From: Candidatus Heimdallarchaeota archaeon AB_125
Lineage (GTDB): Archaea > Asgardarchaeota > Heimdallarchaeia > Heimdallarchaeales > Heimdallarchaeaceae
Reading direction: 5' to 3'
DNA length: 8,080 nucleotides
Assembly: GCA_001940755.1 (NCBI GenBank)
Contig: MEHH01000114.1
Span: 1-8,080 of the forward strand
Made by a program: the position numbers and the translations under genes. A model generated the notes under the pieces. That model made no database searches. It was not told the origin of the DNA and worked only from the letters and a program-made list of their open reading frames with translations. Numbering within the stretch: the stretch's first letter is position 1; each line of letters begins with the position of its first letter. Below, in pieces: positions 1 through 5,158 of the stretch.

Positions 1-211
1 TCAGGAATCTTACCTTGTTCAAATGATTTATTCTTGATTAAAGTAAAAATCTCTGTCAACTCAACTTCTTGATATAATCAAAGAAGATTTGGCTTCAACA
101 ACAATTAAAGAAATGTCTTCAGAAAAAAAGGTAGTAGATGAAATACAACAAATTACTGCCTTCAAAGATGTTAGTCAGATAAGAAAAACTCTTAGGAAGA
201 CTTCAAATTAA
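1..211 (+). CDS. 3' end of an unidentified plus-strand gene, apparent frameshift
   Basis: The last 54 codons (47-208, stop TAA 209-211) read as a charged, amphipathic tail (for example VVDEIQQITAFKDVSQIRK) with codon use like the neighbouring genes. In that frame a stop lies at 44-46. The frame starting at base 1 is open to 70 and also looks coding (SGILPCSNDLFLIKVK). Removing one A from the five-A run at 45-49 joins the two frames into about 69 residues with no stop. I infer the C-terminus of a longer gene entering from the left, carrying a real or artefactual one-base insertion. The family is not recognised. It is tail to tail with the deacetylase gene; the two ends overlap by 9 bases (203-211). 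The alternative is a 32-codon ORF from the ATG at 113, or a minus-strand gene start near 63-55 reading left (TEIFTLIKNKSFEQGKIP). These readings cannot all be true. Confidence 0.4.
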
Positions 212-1105
212 CTTTCTCTCTTTTAACCACATTTTCGGTGTAGATAATTTAACTTCACCAGATTCTTGTAGTTTGTTAATAAGATTTCTAAAAATCTGAA
301 TATTCTCTTCCGTTTCCAATTCTGATAGATATCTTTCTTGAGAGATATTGTATGAGAAATGCCAGGAATGTAGATTAATCGAAATGTATGAATCATCTTC
401 TTGAGTGTTCTTAACCAATTGAAGATAATTGCTGATAACATCTTCTGCTTTTCTTTTGCCCTCAAACAATGGCCATAAATATGTATACATTCCCCCCATC
501 ACACTCTGTTTTGGTGTTTTTATCACTGGAAATTCCAAAAGGTTTTCATAGATTTCATGTGGTTTTATTGCTTTCTCAGATTCTAAATAGAGAGAACTAT
601 CATACTGAATTTTCAGTTTGTTCAATATATCAAATGTGTTTGCTGTATGTTTCATATAAGGTGCCCTAAACCCATAGACTTTGGTATCTAGAATGGACTC
701 AATCTCCACTTGTGCCTTTTTAATAATCTGTAATTCTTCGTTTCTATCCAAAGCAATACCTGTTTCATCCCCTGTTAGGTCTTCGTGATCAAAACCATGA
801 ATTCCGTGTTCAAAAATTTCCTTCTTTAAGAGTGATGCATATTTTGGATTAGTTGAATTTAACATCTGCAAACTTCTTGCTTCAAAATAGAAAGTTGAAG
901 GAATAGCGAAATCAGTCAGATAATCGATAAGGGATTTAAAACAGTTAAGCGTTCCTTTAAGAGATGCAGATAATTTTGGATCGCTAAGAATGTCCTTTGG
1001 TTGTTCTTTGAGCGGATAACTGATGGCATGTTGTATATTCTTAACAGGAAGTGCATAATCTCGATCAAAATCAATACAAACAAAGATGTTTACCAACTGA
1101 CACAC
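203..1105 (-). CDS. polysaccharide deacetylase family (NodB/CE4-like) protein
   Basis: The 300-residue protein shows the CE4 fold motifs in order. Motif 1 is IDFDRD with the candidate metal-binding/catalytic acid at D14. Motif 2 is HGFDH (H103 and H107, the His-x3-His metal pair). Motif 3 is GFRAPY (R146, P148, Y149). Near the C-terminus is LHSWHF (H244/H247), where the last conserved histidine is expected. Family members remove N- or O-acyl groups from amino sugars or act on related amide substrates; the substrate here is unknown. No signal peptide or membrane segment is seen, so it is probably cytoplasmic, which favours a PuuE-like or glycan-precursor role over cell-wall trimming. The start is GTG, because an in-frame stop lies two codons upstream; TTG at 1096 is the alternative. 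It begins 20 bases after the CRM-protein stop, so it is probably the last gene of that operon. Confidence 0.75.
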   Translation of the reverse strand: MCQLVNIFVCIDFDRDYALPVKNIQHAISYPLKEQPKDILSDPKLSASLKGTLNCFKSLIDYLTDFAIPSTFYFEARSLQMLNSTNPKYASLLKKEIFEHGIHGFDHEDLTGDETGIALDRNEELQIIKKAQVEIESILDTKVYGFRAPYMKHTANTFDILNKLKIQYDSSLYLESEKAIKPHEIYENLLEFPVIKTPKQSVMGGMYTYLWPLFEGKRKAEDVISNYLQLVKNTQEDDSYISINLHSWHFSYNISQERYLSELETEENIQIFRNLINKLQESGEVKLSTPKMWLKERKLI

Positions 1106-1125
1106 TCTCTAACTTATTTCACATT

Positions 1126-1368
1126 TTACAAAGCTAAAATTATTGTTTTGCCCCGAATTTCTACAACTCTACTATCAGTCAATTTTGATATGTTTGCAGC
1201 TATAGCTCTTATGGATTCTGAAGGAACAACTTGTAAGCACTTTATTTTTAATGCCCTATCTTTCTTTAGCACATTCTTTATTTCATGAATGACATTTTCA
1301 GTTATTCCCCTTTTCCCTATACGGATTTTTGGTGATTCATGACGTATCTTGTCAATATTGTAACTCAT
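1126..1368 (-). CDS. CRM-domain (YhbY-like) RNA-binding protein
   Basis: This is an 80-residue single-domain protein of the CRM/YhbY family (archaeal COG1534 type), a small alpha/beta RNA-binding fold linked in bacteria and plants to ribosome assembly and intron splicing. The family loop is present as IGKRGIT (GKxG), followed by a helix (ENVIHEIKNVLKK) and a strand (ALKIKCL). The C-terminal strand VVEIRGKTIILAL takes the place of the usual VQxxGxxxVLYR ending, so the terminal YR is missing. The frame is open upstream to 1437, but the ATG at 1368 is chosen because AGGAGG lies six bases before it and the upstream extension lies inside rnp4. The gene overlaps the rnp4 3' end by 17 bases, which implies translational coupling. 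Association of this family with the Rpr2 gene is, as I recall, common in archaea and fits a role in RNA processing or ribosome assembly. Confidence 0.85.
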   Translation of the reverse strand: MSYNIDKIRHESPKIRIGKRGITENVIHEIKNVLKKDRALKIKCLQVVPSESIRAIAANISKLTDSRVVEIRGKTIILAL

Positions 1369-1741
1369 TTTTGGCCTCCTTACTTCTGTAATAGGGAATT
1401 CTAGTATACTTATTGCAGTGATTACATTTGATAGCAATAACTCTATTAGTTGATGAAAGTCTAACTCGGCAATTAATTCCTGGATAAAGAAATGTTCTAC
1501 AGTGTTTGCAGAATCTCTTTTTCCATTCAGGAGGGAATTTTATCCTAGTTTTCATTTGGATTTTACGGGCTTGCTTAGCAAACTGTTGAGCTTTATCCAT
1601 ATCTTTTGAAATAATTTCGTCTGCTTTTTTGAGTAAAGAAACAATTTGTGCTTCATAATCCTCTTGAGATAAAACTTGAAACCTATGTTTTCGGTTTTTT
1701 CTCTTTCTAGTACGTTGAGGAGATCTTTCATTATTAGGCAT
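1352..1741 (-). CDS. rnp4: RNase P protein component 4 (Rpr2/Rpp21/SNM1 family)
   Basis: This 129-residue basic protein is the archaeal homologue of eukaryotic Rpp21/Rpr2, a protein cofactor of the RNase P ribozyme that matures tRNA 5' ends. It pairs with Rnp1 (Pop5/Rpp29 complex partners) on the catalytic RNA. Visible features are a very basic N-terminus (residues 9-20, RTRKRKNRKHR), two helices (about 27-64) and a zinc ribbon with C78-x2-C81 (FCKHC) and C106-x2-C109 (KCNHC). The sequence around FCKHCRTFLYPG is diagnostic of the family. The length is normal (about 100-130 residues). The start is ATG with AAGGAAG upstream. It overlaps the CRM-protein gene at its 3' end. A hairpin precedes the start and holds the ribosome binding site (see the separate entry). 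Two tRNA genes lie nearby, but that is probably coincidence. Confidence 0.92.
   Translation of the reverse strand: MPNNERSPQRTRKRKNRKHRFQVLSQEDYEAQIVSLLKKADEIISKDMDKAQQFAKQARKIQMKTRIKFPPEWKKRFCKHCRTFLYPGINCRVRLSSTNRVIAIKCNHCNKYTRIPYYRSKEAKNELQY
1375..1380 (-). promoter_or_regulatory. Shine-Dalgarno site of the CRM-protein gene
   Basis: AGGAGG on the minus strand, six bases before the ATG at 1368 and inside the rnp4 coding sequence. It is the strongest ribosome binding site in the window and fixes the start of the 80-residue CRM protein rather than the 103-codon open frame. Confidence 0.8.
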
Positions 1742-1742
1742 G

Positions 1743-1771
1743 TTGCTTCTTCCTTATTGGATGAGAAGCAA
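1743..1771 (-). promoter_or_regulatory. leader hairpin before rnp4
   Basis: On the transcript strand, TTGCTTCT pairs perfectly with AGAAGCAA (8 bp) around a 13-base loop. The 3' arm ends one base before the rnp4 ATG, and the AAGGA of the ribosome binding site lies at the end of the loop. Such a hairpin could limit ribosome access. Whether it is regulatory is inference; an 8-bp inverted repeat can arise by chance in AT-rich DNA. Confidence 0.35.
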
Positions 1772-1806
1772 TTACCTTATCAACATTTCTTTTTGATTTA
1801 TTTTGA

Positions 1807-1815
1807 GATATAAAC
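1807..1815 (-). promoter_or_regulatory. possible TATA box for rnp4
   Basis: GTTTATATC on the minus strand in the 101-base gap between the unknown gene and rnp4. Transcription would start near 1785 and give a leader of about 45 bases that includes the hairpin. Read-through from the upstream gene is equally possible. The rest of the gap is AT-rich without other recognisable signals. Confidence 0.3.
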
Positions 1816-1842
1816 TTCAATTTGAGGAAACAAAACTAATAT

Positions 1843-2967
1843 CTAGGGAGGTGAAGGTATGTTCTTAATCAGTTTTTTCATATCTTTTTCGGATACTATT
1901 TGACCATAAGGGAAAACTAGATTTTGATTATTTTCCTCTTCTTCAGAATCAAGCTCAGGTACCTTTTTACTTTTGATTTCTTGTTGATTTGAGGTTACTA
2001 ATATGATTGGTTTTTCTTTATTTTCTTGATCAAGGTTTGTTTTTCTTCTCAAAAAAACAGGTAATTTAACACTCTTCAAAAGAGGAAACAGTCTGAACCG
2101 ATTTCTACTATCACGTGTAATTTCTCTTTTTCTCACTGATTTCAATGGTTTAACTCTTTTCTTTGAGCTAGATCTTATACTGGGGATAAATTTCTCAATC
2201 TTGAAATATGTATCCCAAGAAAGCTGTATATCTGATTTATTAGTTAATCCTAACAGAAAGAGAATTTTGCTGCGTTTAATTTCATTGAGGGAATGAAATC
2301 TTATTGAAAAATTCATTTTTTCCTTATACTGAAAAGATATTGTTTTTAGTTGCTGTAAATATTCAATACAATCATCGAAGAAGCTAGAAGTATACGTTAA
2401 CAAAATACCTTTTTTGTGCTTATGTGTTTTGTTCTTTCCACTTTTTAGTATCCTTGAGCTTAAATTTAGGGTACATTGTTTAAATGAAAGCAAATCTCGA
2501 AAATACTGTGATATATAGTTGGGTTCTTCATCTGAGAAAATAATCGAAGAAAAGACCATGAATCTTTCTCCTATCTTGATGATTCTTGATTCTGATGTCT
2601 TTCGAAGGGGAGAAAGATAGTTTATTTGTAAATCTTCTGCAACATTATGATGATCAATACGTGAAACAACTAAGAATGGACTTATTGGAGCAATTTTTTG
2701 CATCTTTTCCAGAAAATTAGATACTTTGCCAATAACTTCACCAACGTTTTGTGCTGAAATGATCAAATAAAGCTTCATAGAAGTTTCAGCCAATTGAATA
2801 ACGTAGGAATAGCCAAAAGAATCAAAATAATTAGCCATTCTTCTTGAAAGCTGAGTAAGAACACCTTCTTCCATTTTAGTTAATGAAAAACCAACAACTG
2901 AAATTGCTTGTTTTTCGGATTCTAGTGTAATAAAATCCTCTGTGTGGTGTATTTGAAATTTCGACAT
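1843..2967 (-). CDS. unknown 374-residue protein with basic, disordered C-terminus
   Basis: I do not recognise the family. Residues about 1-265 look folded, with at least three strand-helix units: LYLIISAQ followed by a helix at VGEVIGKVSNFLEKMQK; RFMVFSSIIF followed by NYISQYFRDLLSF; and KGILLTYT followed by FDDCIEYLQQLKT. The middle unit (IKIGERFMVFSSI, then a helix, then LNLSSRI) faintly recalls the N-terminal region of VirB4/TraC-type ATPases, but no Walker A, Walker B or ATPase domain is present; this resemblance is a guess. From about residue 265 the chain turns highly basic (RSSSKKRVKPLKSVRKRE), then acidic (PELDSEEEENN), and ends NIPSPP, typical of a flexible nucleic-acid- or partner-binding tail. 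There is no signal peptide or membrane helix. The start is ATG; a TTG three codons upstream is the alternative. It follows ftsZ and precedes rnp4 on the same strand. Confidence 0.8.
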   Translation of the reverse strand: MSKFQIHHTEDFITLESEKQAISVVGFSLTKMEEGVLTQLSRRMANYFDSFGYSYVIQLAETSMKLYLIISAQNVGEVIGKVSNFLEKMQKIAPISPFLVVSRIDHHNVAEDLQINYLSPLRKTSESRIIKIGERFMVFSSIIFSDEEPNYISQYFRDLLSFKQCTLNLSSRILKSGKNKTHKHKKGILLTYTSSFFDDCIEYLQQLKTISFQYKEKMNFSIRFHSLNEIKRSKILFLLGLTNKSDIQLSWDTYFKIEKFIPSIRSSSKKRVKPLKSVRKREITRDSRNRFRLFPLLKSVKLPVFLRRKTNLDQENKEKPIILVTSNQQEIKSKKVPELDSEEEENNQNLVFPYGQIVSEKDMKKLIKNIPSPP

Positions 2968-2977
2968 AATATCCAAT

Positions 2978-3003
2978 AATATATATAGAAAAGAGCATAA
3001 AAA
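2978..3003 (-). promoter_or_regulatory. candidate promoter of the unknown gene
   Basis: Two AT elements lie on the minus strand. TATATATATT at 2978-2987 is the better TATA match but is only about 16 bases from the ATG, too close for the usual spacing of about 25 bases unless initiation occurs inside the gene. TTTTTATG at 2996-3003 sits about 31 bases upstream and would give a leader of a few bases. Which one is used cannot be decided here. Confidence 0.3.
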
Positions 3004-3021
3004 CCCAAAAATAATTTGGGT
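2999..3021 (-). terminator. hairpin plus T-run after ftsZ
   Basis: On the minus strand ACCCAAA and TTTGGGT form a perfect 7-bp stem with a 5-base loop (TTATT). The stem ends in a run of five T. It lies 16 bases after the ftsZ stop. The form is that of an intrinsic-type terminator; archaeal termination depends mainly on the T-run. It argues that ftsZ and the downstream block are separate transcripts. Confidence 0.5.
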
Positions 3022-3036
3022 GAGAAAAGAATTTCT

Positions 3037-4200
3037 TTAATCTCTCCACAATGCTTCAATGGATATGTCATCAGGTTTGGTTAAGTAAGGGGATTTTACT
3101 TCAGCTATTACCACAGTAACTGATAATTCATCATCTGGAATAACTTCATCAATGTTACAACCCCAAACAAATTCTGCTTTAGGATTGATTTGATCAGTAA
3201 TCATGGTTGTAATAGTATCAACTTCAGTCATTGAGATGTTCTTATTAGCCTTAATATTTACAAGAGCCCCTGTTGATGAATTAATATCAATGTCCAATAA
3301 TGGATTTGATAAGGCATTAGTTATTGCTTGTATAGCTCGATTTTCACCTTTACCACTTCCAACACCAATAACTGCAGGACCACTACGTCTCAGTATTTTC
3401 TTAGTATCAGCAAAATCAACATTTACTCTAGCTGGAAGAACTATTAGTTCAGTTAATCCAACAACGGCATTAATTAATACGTCATCAGCCAGTTTAAATG
3501 CATCCCAAAGAGTAAAATCTGGTGCATACATCAATAGTTTCTCATTTGGAACTACAATTATGGTGTTTGAATGTTCATTTAATTCATCCAAACCAATCAA
3601 AGCTGAATCCATTTTAGATTGACCCTCTGATGCAAAAGGCAAAGTACAGACACTAACAACTAAACATCCTTCATCCTGTGCAATTTTAGCTACATAAGGT
3701 GCTGCTCCTGTCCCTGTACCTTTTCCTAGACCACAAGCAACGAAAACAAGATCATTCCCTCTAACTAATTCCCTTAGATCTTCTTCATTTTCTTCAGCTG
3801 CAGCTCTACCTATGTTAGGATCATTTCCAGCTCCAGTCCCATTGGTTAGTTCTCTGCCAATAAGCAGCTTCTGCTCAGCTTGAGTACTTAGAAGATGTCT
3901 GGCATCAGTATTGACTCCCACTGTTGTTGCTCCAATAATCCCTCCACGAGTTACAATATTGTTGATTGCATTAGAACCCGCACCACCAACACCGATAGCA
4001 AGTATTCTGTTTGTTTGGAGAACTTGTTGAATATATGAATCGACTTCACTACTTGAAAAACGGTCAGAGGGACCTGCTTGATTTGTTAGAAACCTTTCAA
4101 GTTCTTTATCTGCGTCATCACTTTCAAATGTGGTTGGTTTATCACGGTTAGAAACATTATCCTCTTCTTCATCAATATTAATAATATAATGTTCATCCAT
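3037..4200 (-). CDS. ftsZ: cell division protein FtsZ (tubulin-like GTPase)
   Basis: This 387-residue protein is a full-length FtsZ, which polymerises with GTP into the division ring at the membrane. An acidic, probably flexible N-terminal arm (residues 1-63) precedes the GTPase domain. Motifs are GVGGAGSN (70-77), NTDA (97-100), TNGTGAGNDPNIG (119-131), the tubulin G-box GLGKGTGTGAAP (157-168) and the catalytic T7 loop NVDFAD (260-265) with its acidic residues intact. The C-terminal tubulin-like domain carries KGENRA and NPLLDIDI, and the protein ends in ALWRD without a long linker or a bacterial-type FtsA-binding peptide. Oddities: the G-box has lysine at 160 where GGGTGTG is near-invariant, and the TRGLGAGGNP element reads TNGTGAGNDP. 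Both changes need several base substitutions. Archaea often carry two FtsZ paralogues; I cannot assign this one to FtsZ1 or FtsZ2 by eye. The start is ATG with no clear Shine-Dalgarno sequence. Confidence 0.95.
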   Translation of the reverse strand: MDEHYIINIDEEEDNVSNRDKPTTFESDDADKELERFLTNQAGPSDRFSSSEVDSYIQQVLQTNRILAIGVGGAGSNAINNIVTRGGIIGATTVGVNTDARHLLSTQAEQKLLIGRELTNGTGAGNDPNIGRAAAEENEEDLRELVRGNDLVFVACGLGKGTGTGAAPYVAKIAQDEGCLVVSVCTLPFASEGQSKMDSALIGLDELNEHSNTIIVVPNEKLLMYAPDFTLWDAFKLADDVLINAVVGLTELIVLPARVNVDFADTKKILRRSGPAVIGVGSGKGENRAIQAITNALSNPLLDIDINSSTGALVNIKANKNISMTEVDTITTMITDQINPKAEFVWGCNIDEVIPDDELSVTVVIAEVKSPYLTKPDDISIEALWRD

Positions 4201-4280
4201 ATGTACTCAGAGAAGCTTTCGATAACTAACATAACAACACAAATATGACCGAGAAGACTCGTCAGTATTACACTTTTTTT

Positions 4281-4290
4281 GTTTATAAAG
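4281..4290 (-). promoter_or_regulatory. candidate TATA box of ftsZ
   Basis: CTTTATAAAC on the minus strand, preceded by a purine/T-rich stretch. Initiation about 25 bases downstream would give a leader of roughly 55-60 bases before the ftsZ ATG. The rest of the 112-base gap up to the tRNA holds only the T-run listed separately. Confidence 0.4.
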
Positions 4291-4293
4291 ATT

Positions 4294-4304
4294 AAAAGAA
4301 AAAA
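4294..4304 (-). terminator. T-run terminator after tRNA-Gly(GCC)
   Basis: TTTTTTCTTTT on the minus strand, six bases after the encoded CCA of the tRNA. Oligo-T runs are sufficient for archaeal RNA polymerase termination. It separates the tRNA transcript from ftsZ. Confidence 0.5.
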
Positions 4305-4312
4305 TTAAGTGG

Positions 4313-4384
4313 TGCACGCGCCGGGATTCGAACCCGGGTTCCAGCCGTGGCAGGGCTGAGTCCTACCAACTAGACTACACGAGC
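4313..4384 (-). tRNA. tRNA-Gly (anticodon GCC)
   Basis: The 72-base cloverleaf has acceptor GCTCGTG with CGCGTGC, a D-arm GTCTAGTTGGTAGGAC, anticodon stem CAGCC/GGCTG around loop CTGCCAC (anticodon GCC, reading GGC and GGT), variable region GAAC, T-arm CCGGG-TTCGAAT-CCCGG and discriminator A, as expected for archaeal glycine tRNA. CCA follows directly in the DNA (4310-4312), so the 3' end appears to be encoded. No intron is seen. The acceptor stem has a U3-U70 mismatch and a U6-G67 wobble; all other stems are paired. It lies in tandem behind a second glycine tRNA on the same strand, with its own promoter element. Confidence 0.93.
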
Positions 4385-4408
4385 ATGAGTATTATTGTGT
4401 TTCATCAA

Positions 4409-4426
4409 CAATATTTATTCTTTCTG
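4409..4426 (-). promoter_or_regulatory. promoter element (BRE/TATA-like) of tRNA-Gly(GCC)
   Basis: CAGAAAGAATAAATATTG on the minus strand, ending 24 bases before the tRNA. It matches the element before the other tRNA at 15 of 18 positions. The A-rich 5' half fits a BRE and AATAAATA fits a TATA box at the right distance for initiation a few bases before the mature 5' end. Confidence 0.6.
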
Positions 4427-4439
4427 ATTGATGATGTGG

Positions 4440-4510
4440 TACGCTAACCGGGATTTGAACCCGGGTTCCCACCTTGGAAGGGTGAAGTCCTACCACTAGA
4501 CTATTAGCGT
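4440..4510 (-). tRNA. tRNA-Gly (anticodon UCC)
   Basis: The 71-base cloverleaf has a fully paired acceptor stem ACGCTAA/TTAGCGT, D-arm GTCTAGTGGTAGGAC, anticodon stem TCACC/GGTGG around loop CTTCCAA (anticodon TCC, reading GGA and GGG), variable region GAAC, T-arm CCGGG-TTCAAAT-CCCGG and discriminator A. CCA follows in the DNA (4437-4439). No intron is seen. The first pair is A1-U72 instead of the common G1-C72 of glycine tRNAs, but C2-G71 and G3-C70 are kept. The D- and T-arms are nearly identical to those of the neighbouring tRNA-Gly(GCC), as expected for isoacceptors that arose by tandem duplication. Confidence 0.93.
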
Positions 4511-4537
4511 ATTTCGTTATTTCTTCTGTTTCTATTT

Positions 4538-4555
4538 CTATTTTTAATCTTTCTG
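4538..4555 (-). promoter_or_regulatory. promoter element (BRE/TATA-like) of tRNA-Gly(UCC)
   Basis: CAGAAAGATTAAAAATAG on the minus strand, ending 27 bases before the tRNA. It matches the element before tRNA-Gly(GCC) at 15 of 18 positions and at a similar distance. This supports separate transcription of the two tRNAs. Confidence 0.6.
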
Positions 4556-4598
4556 TTTATGATTTGATTTTTAATTTTGTTTTGTGCATCATAAACTG

Positions 4599-4606
4599 TT
4601 TTAAAT
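4599..4606 (+). promoter_or_regulatory. candidate TATA box of the DinB-like gene
   Basis: TTTTAAAT on the plus strand, about 40 bases before the ATG at 4642. Initiation would fall near 4629 and give a leader of about 12 bases. It is divergent from the tRNA promoter at 4538-4555 within a shared 131-base region. Confidence 0.35.
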
Positions 4607-4641
4607 TCACGATAAATAAGAATTCCAAGAGATGCAATATT

Positions 4642-5148
4642 ATGATTGACTTTCTCAAGACTGCAATAATCAGACATCTAGAGGAGACAGAACTTTATTT
4701 GTTCACTCTACAAGATCTTAAAGGTGAAACATTAAAGGATTTGAAAAATAAGGAAGTGATAAAACCTGATGGAATTCTTTTCAAAATTCCTGCTGAAGGT
4801 GCAAGACCTTTAGGAGAAGTGATTTTACATATGATTCGATCACTAGAATACTATATTCGCGGCATAGTGATCAACCATTGGGAAGCACTTCCATACAGCA
4901 TTATGGAGTTTACTACAATTCCTGAAATCGTAAATCTATATCAAAGCGTCGCGAAGACGTTTGAAACATATTTAGAGAATCTTTCAATGGATAAACTAAA
5001 TGAGATTGTAACAGACTTTAACCGTCCTGCTACTAAAGCTGAATTACTTTTGGAAATGATAGAACATAGTATTCATCATAGAGGACAGTTGAGTGTGTAT
5101 TTTAGGTTATTGGGGATAAATCTTCCAAGCATTAAATATGTAATATGA
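4642..5148 (+). CDS. DinB-like four-helix metalloprotein
   Basis: The 168-residue protein has the DinB/YfiT superfamily layout: four helices with a histidine triad for a divalent metal. H63 lies in the second helix (VILHMIRSLEYYIRG), and H142 and H146 lie in the last helix (EHSIHHRGQLSVYFRLLG). That last motif, HxxxHRGQ followed by RxLGxxxP, is the family hallmark. Bacterial members act as thiol-dependent S-transferases (bacillithiol, mycothiol) or are damage-inducible with unknown activity; the thiol partner in archaea is unknown, so the reaction is not assigned. The ATG at 4642 is chosen because the conserved first helix begins there; the open frame upstream to 4564 is poor coding sequence. 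It is the only complete plus-strand gene in the window and ends 10 bases from the stop of the convergent hydrolase. Confidence 0.8.
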   Translation: MIDFLKTAIIRHLEETELYLFTLQDLKGETLKDLKNKEVIKPDGILFKIPAEGARPLGEVILHMIRSLEYYIRGIVINHWEALPYSIMEFTTIPEIVNLYQSVAKTFETYLENLSMDKLNEIVTDFNRPATKAELLLEMIEHSIHHRGQLSVYFRLLGINLPSIKYVI

Positions 5149-5158
5149 AACCTATTAT

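Noticed and set aside
1001..1288. 95-codon plus-strand open frame across the deacetylase/CRM junction
   Set aside because: It runs antisense to two supported genes, and its composition is not convincing.
1369..1437. N-terminal extension of the CRM protein to 103 residues
   Set aside because: The extension lies inside rnp4, and a strong AGGAGG sits just before the internal ATG at 1368.
3203..3622. 139-codon open frame on the plus strand opposite ftsZ
   Set aside because: It lies fully antisense to highly conserved FtsZ coding sequence, and its translation has no recognisable motif. It is a by-product of ftsZ codon use.
4385..4439. Possible repeat unit or integration site formed by the two similar tRNA-Gly genes
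   Set aside because: The similarity is confined to the tRNA bodies and promoter boxes. There is no integrase, no partial tRNA copy and no direct repeat beyond the genes.
4511..4560. Pyrimidine-rich repeats (TTTCTATTTCTATTTT) as a regulatory repeat
   Set aside because: It is short and low in complexity, and is better explained as the AT-rich spacer and promoter of tRNA-Gly(UCC).
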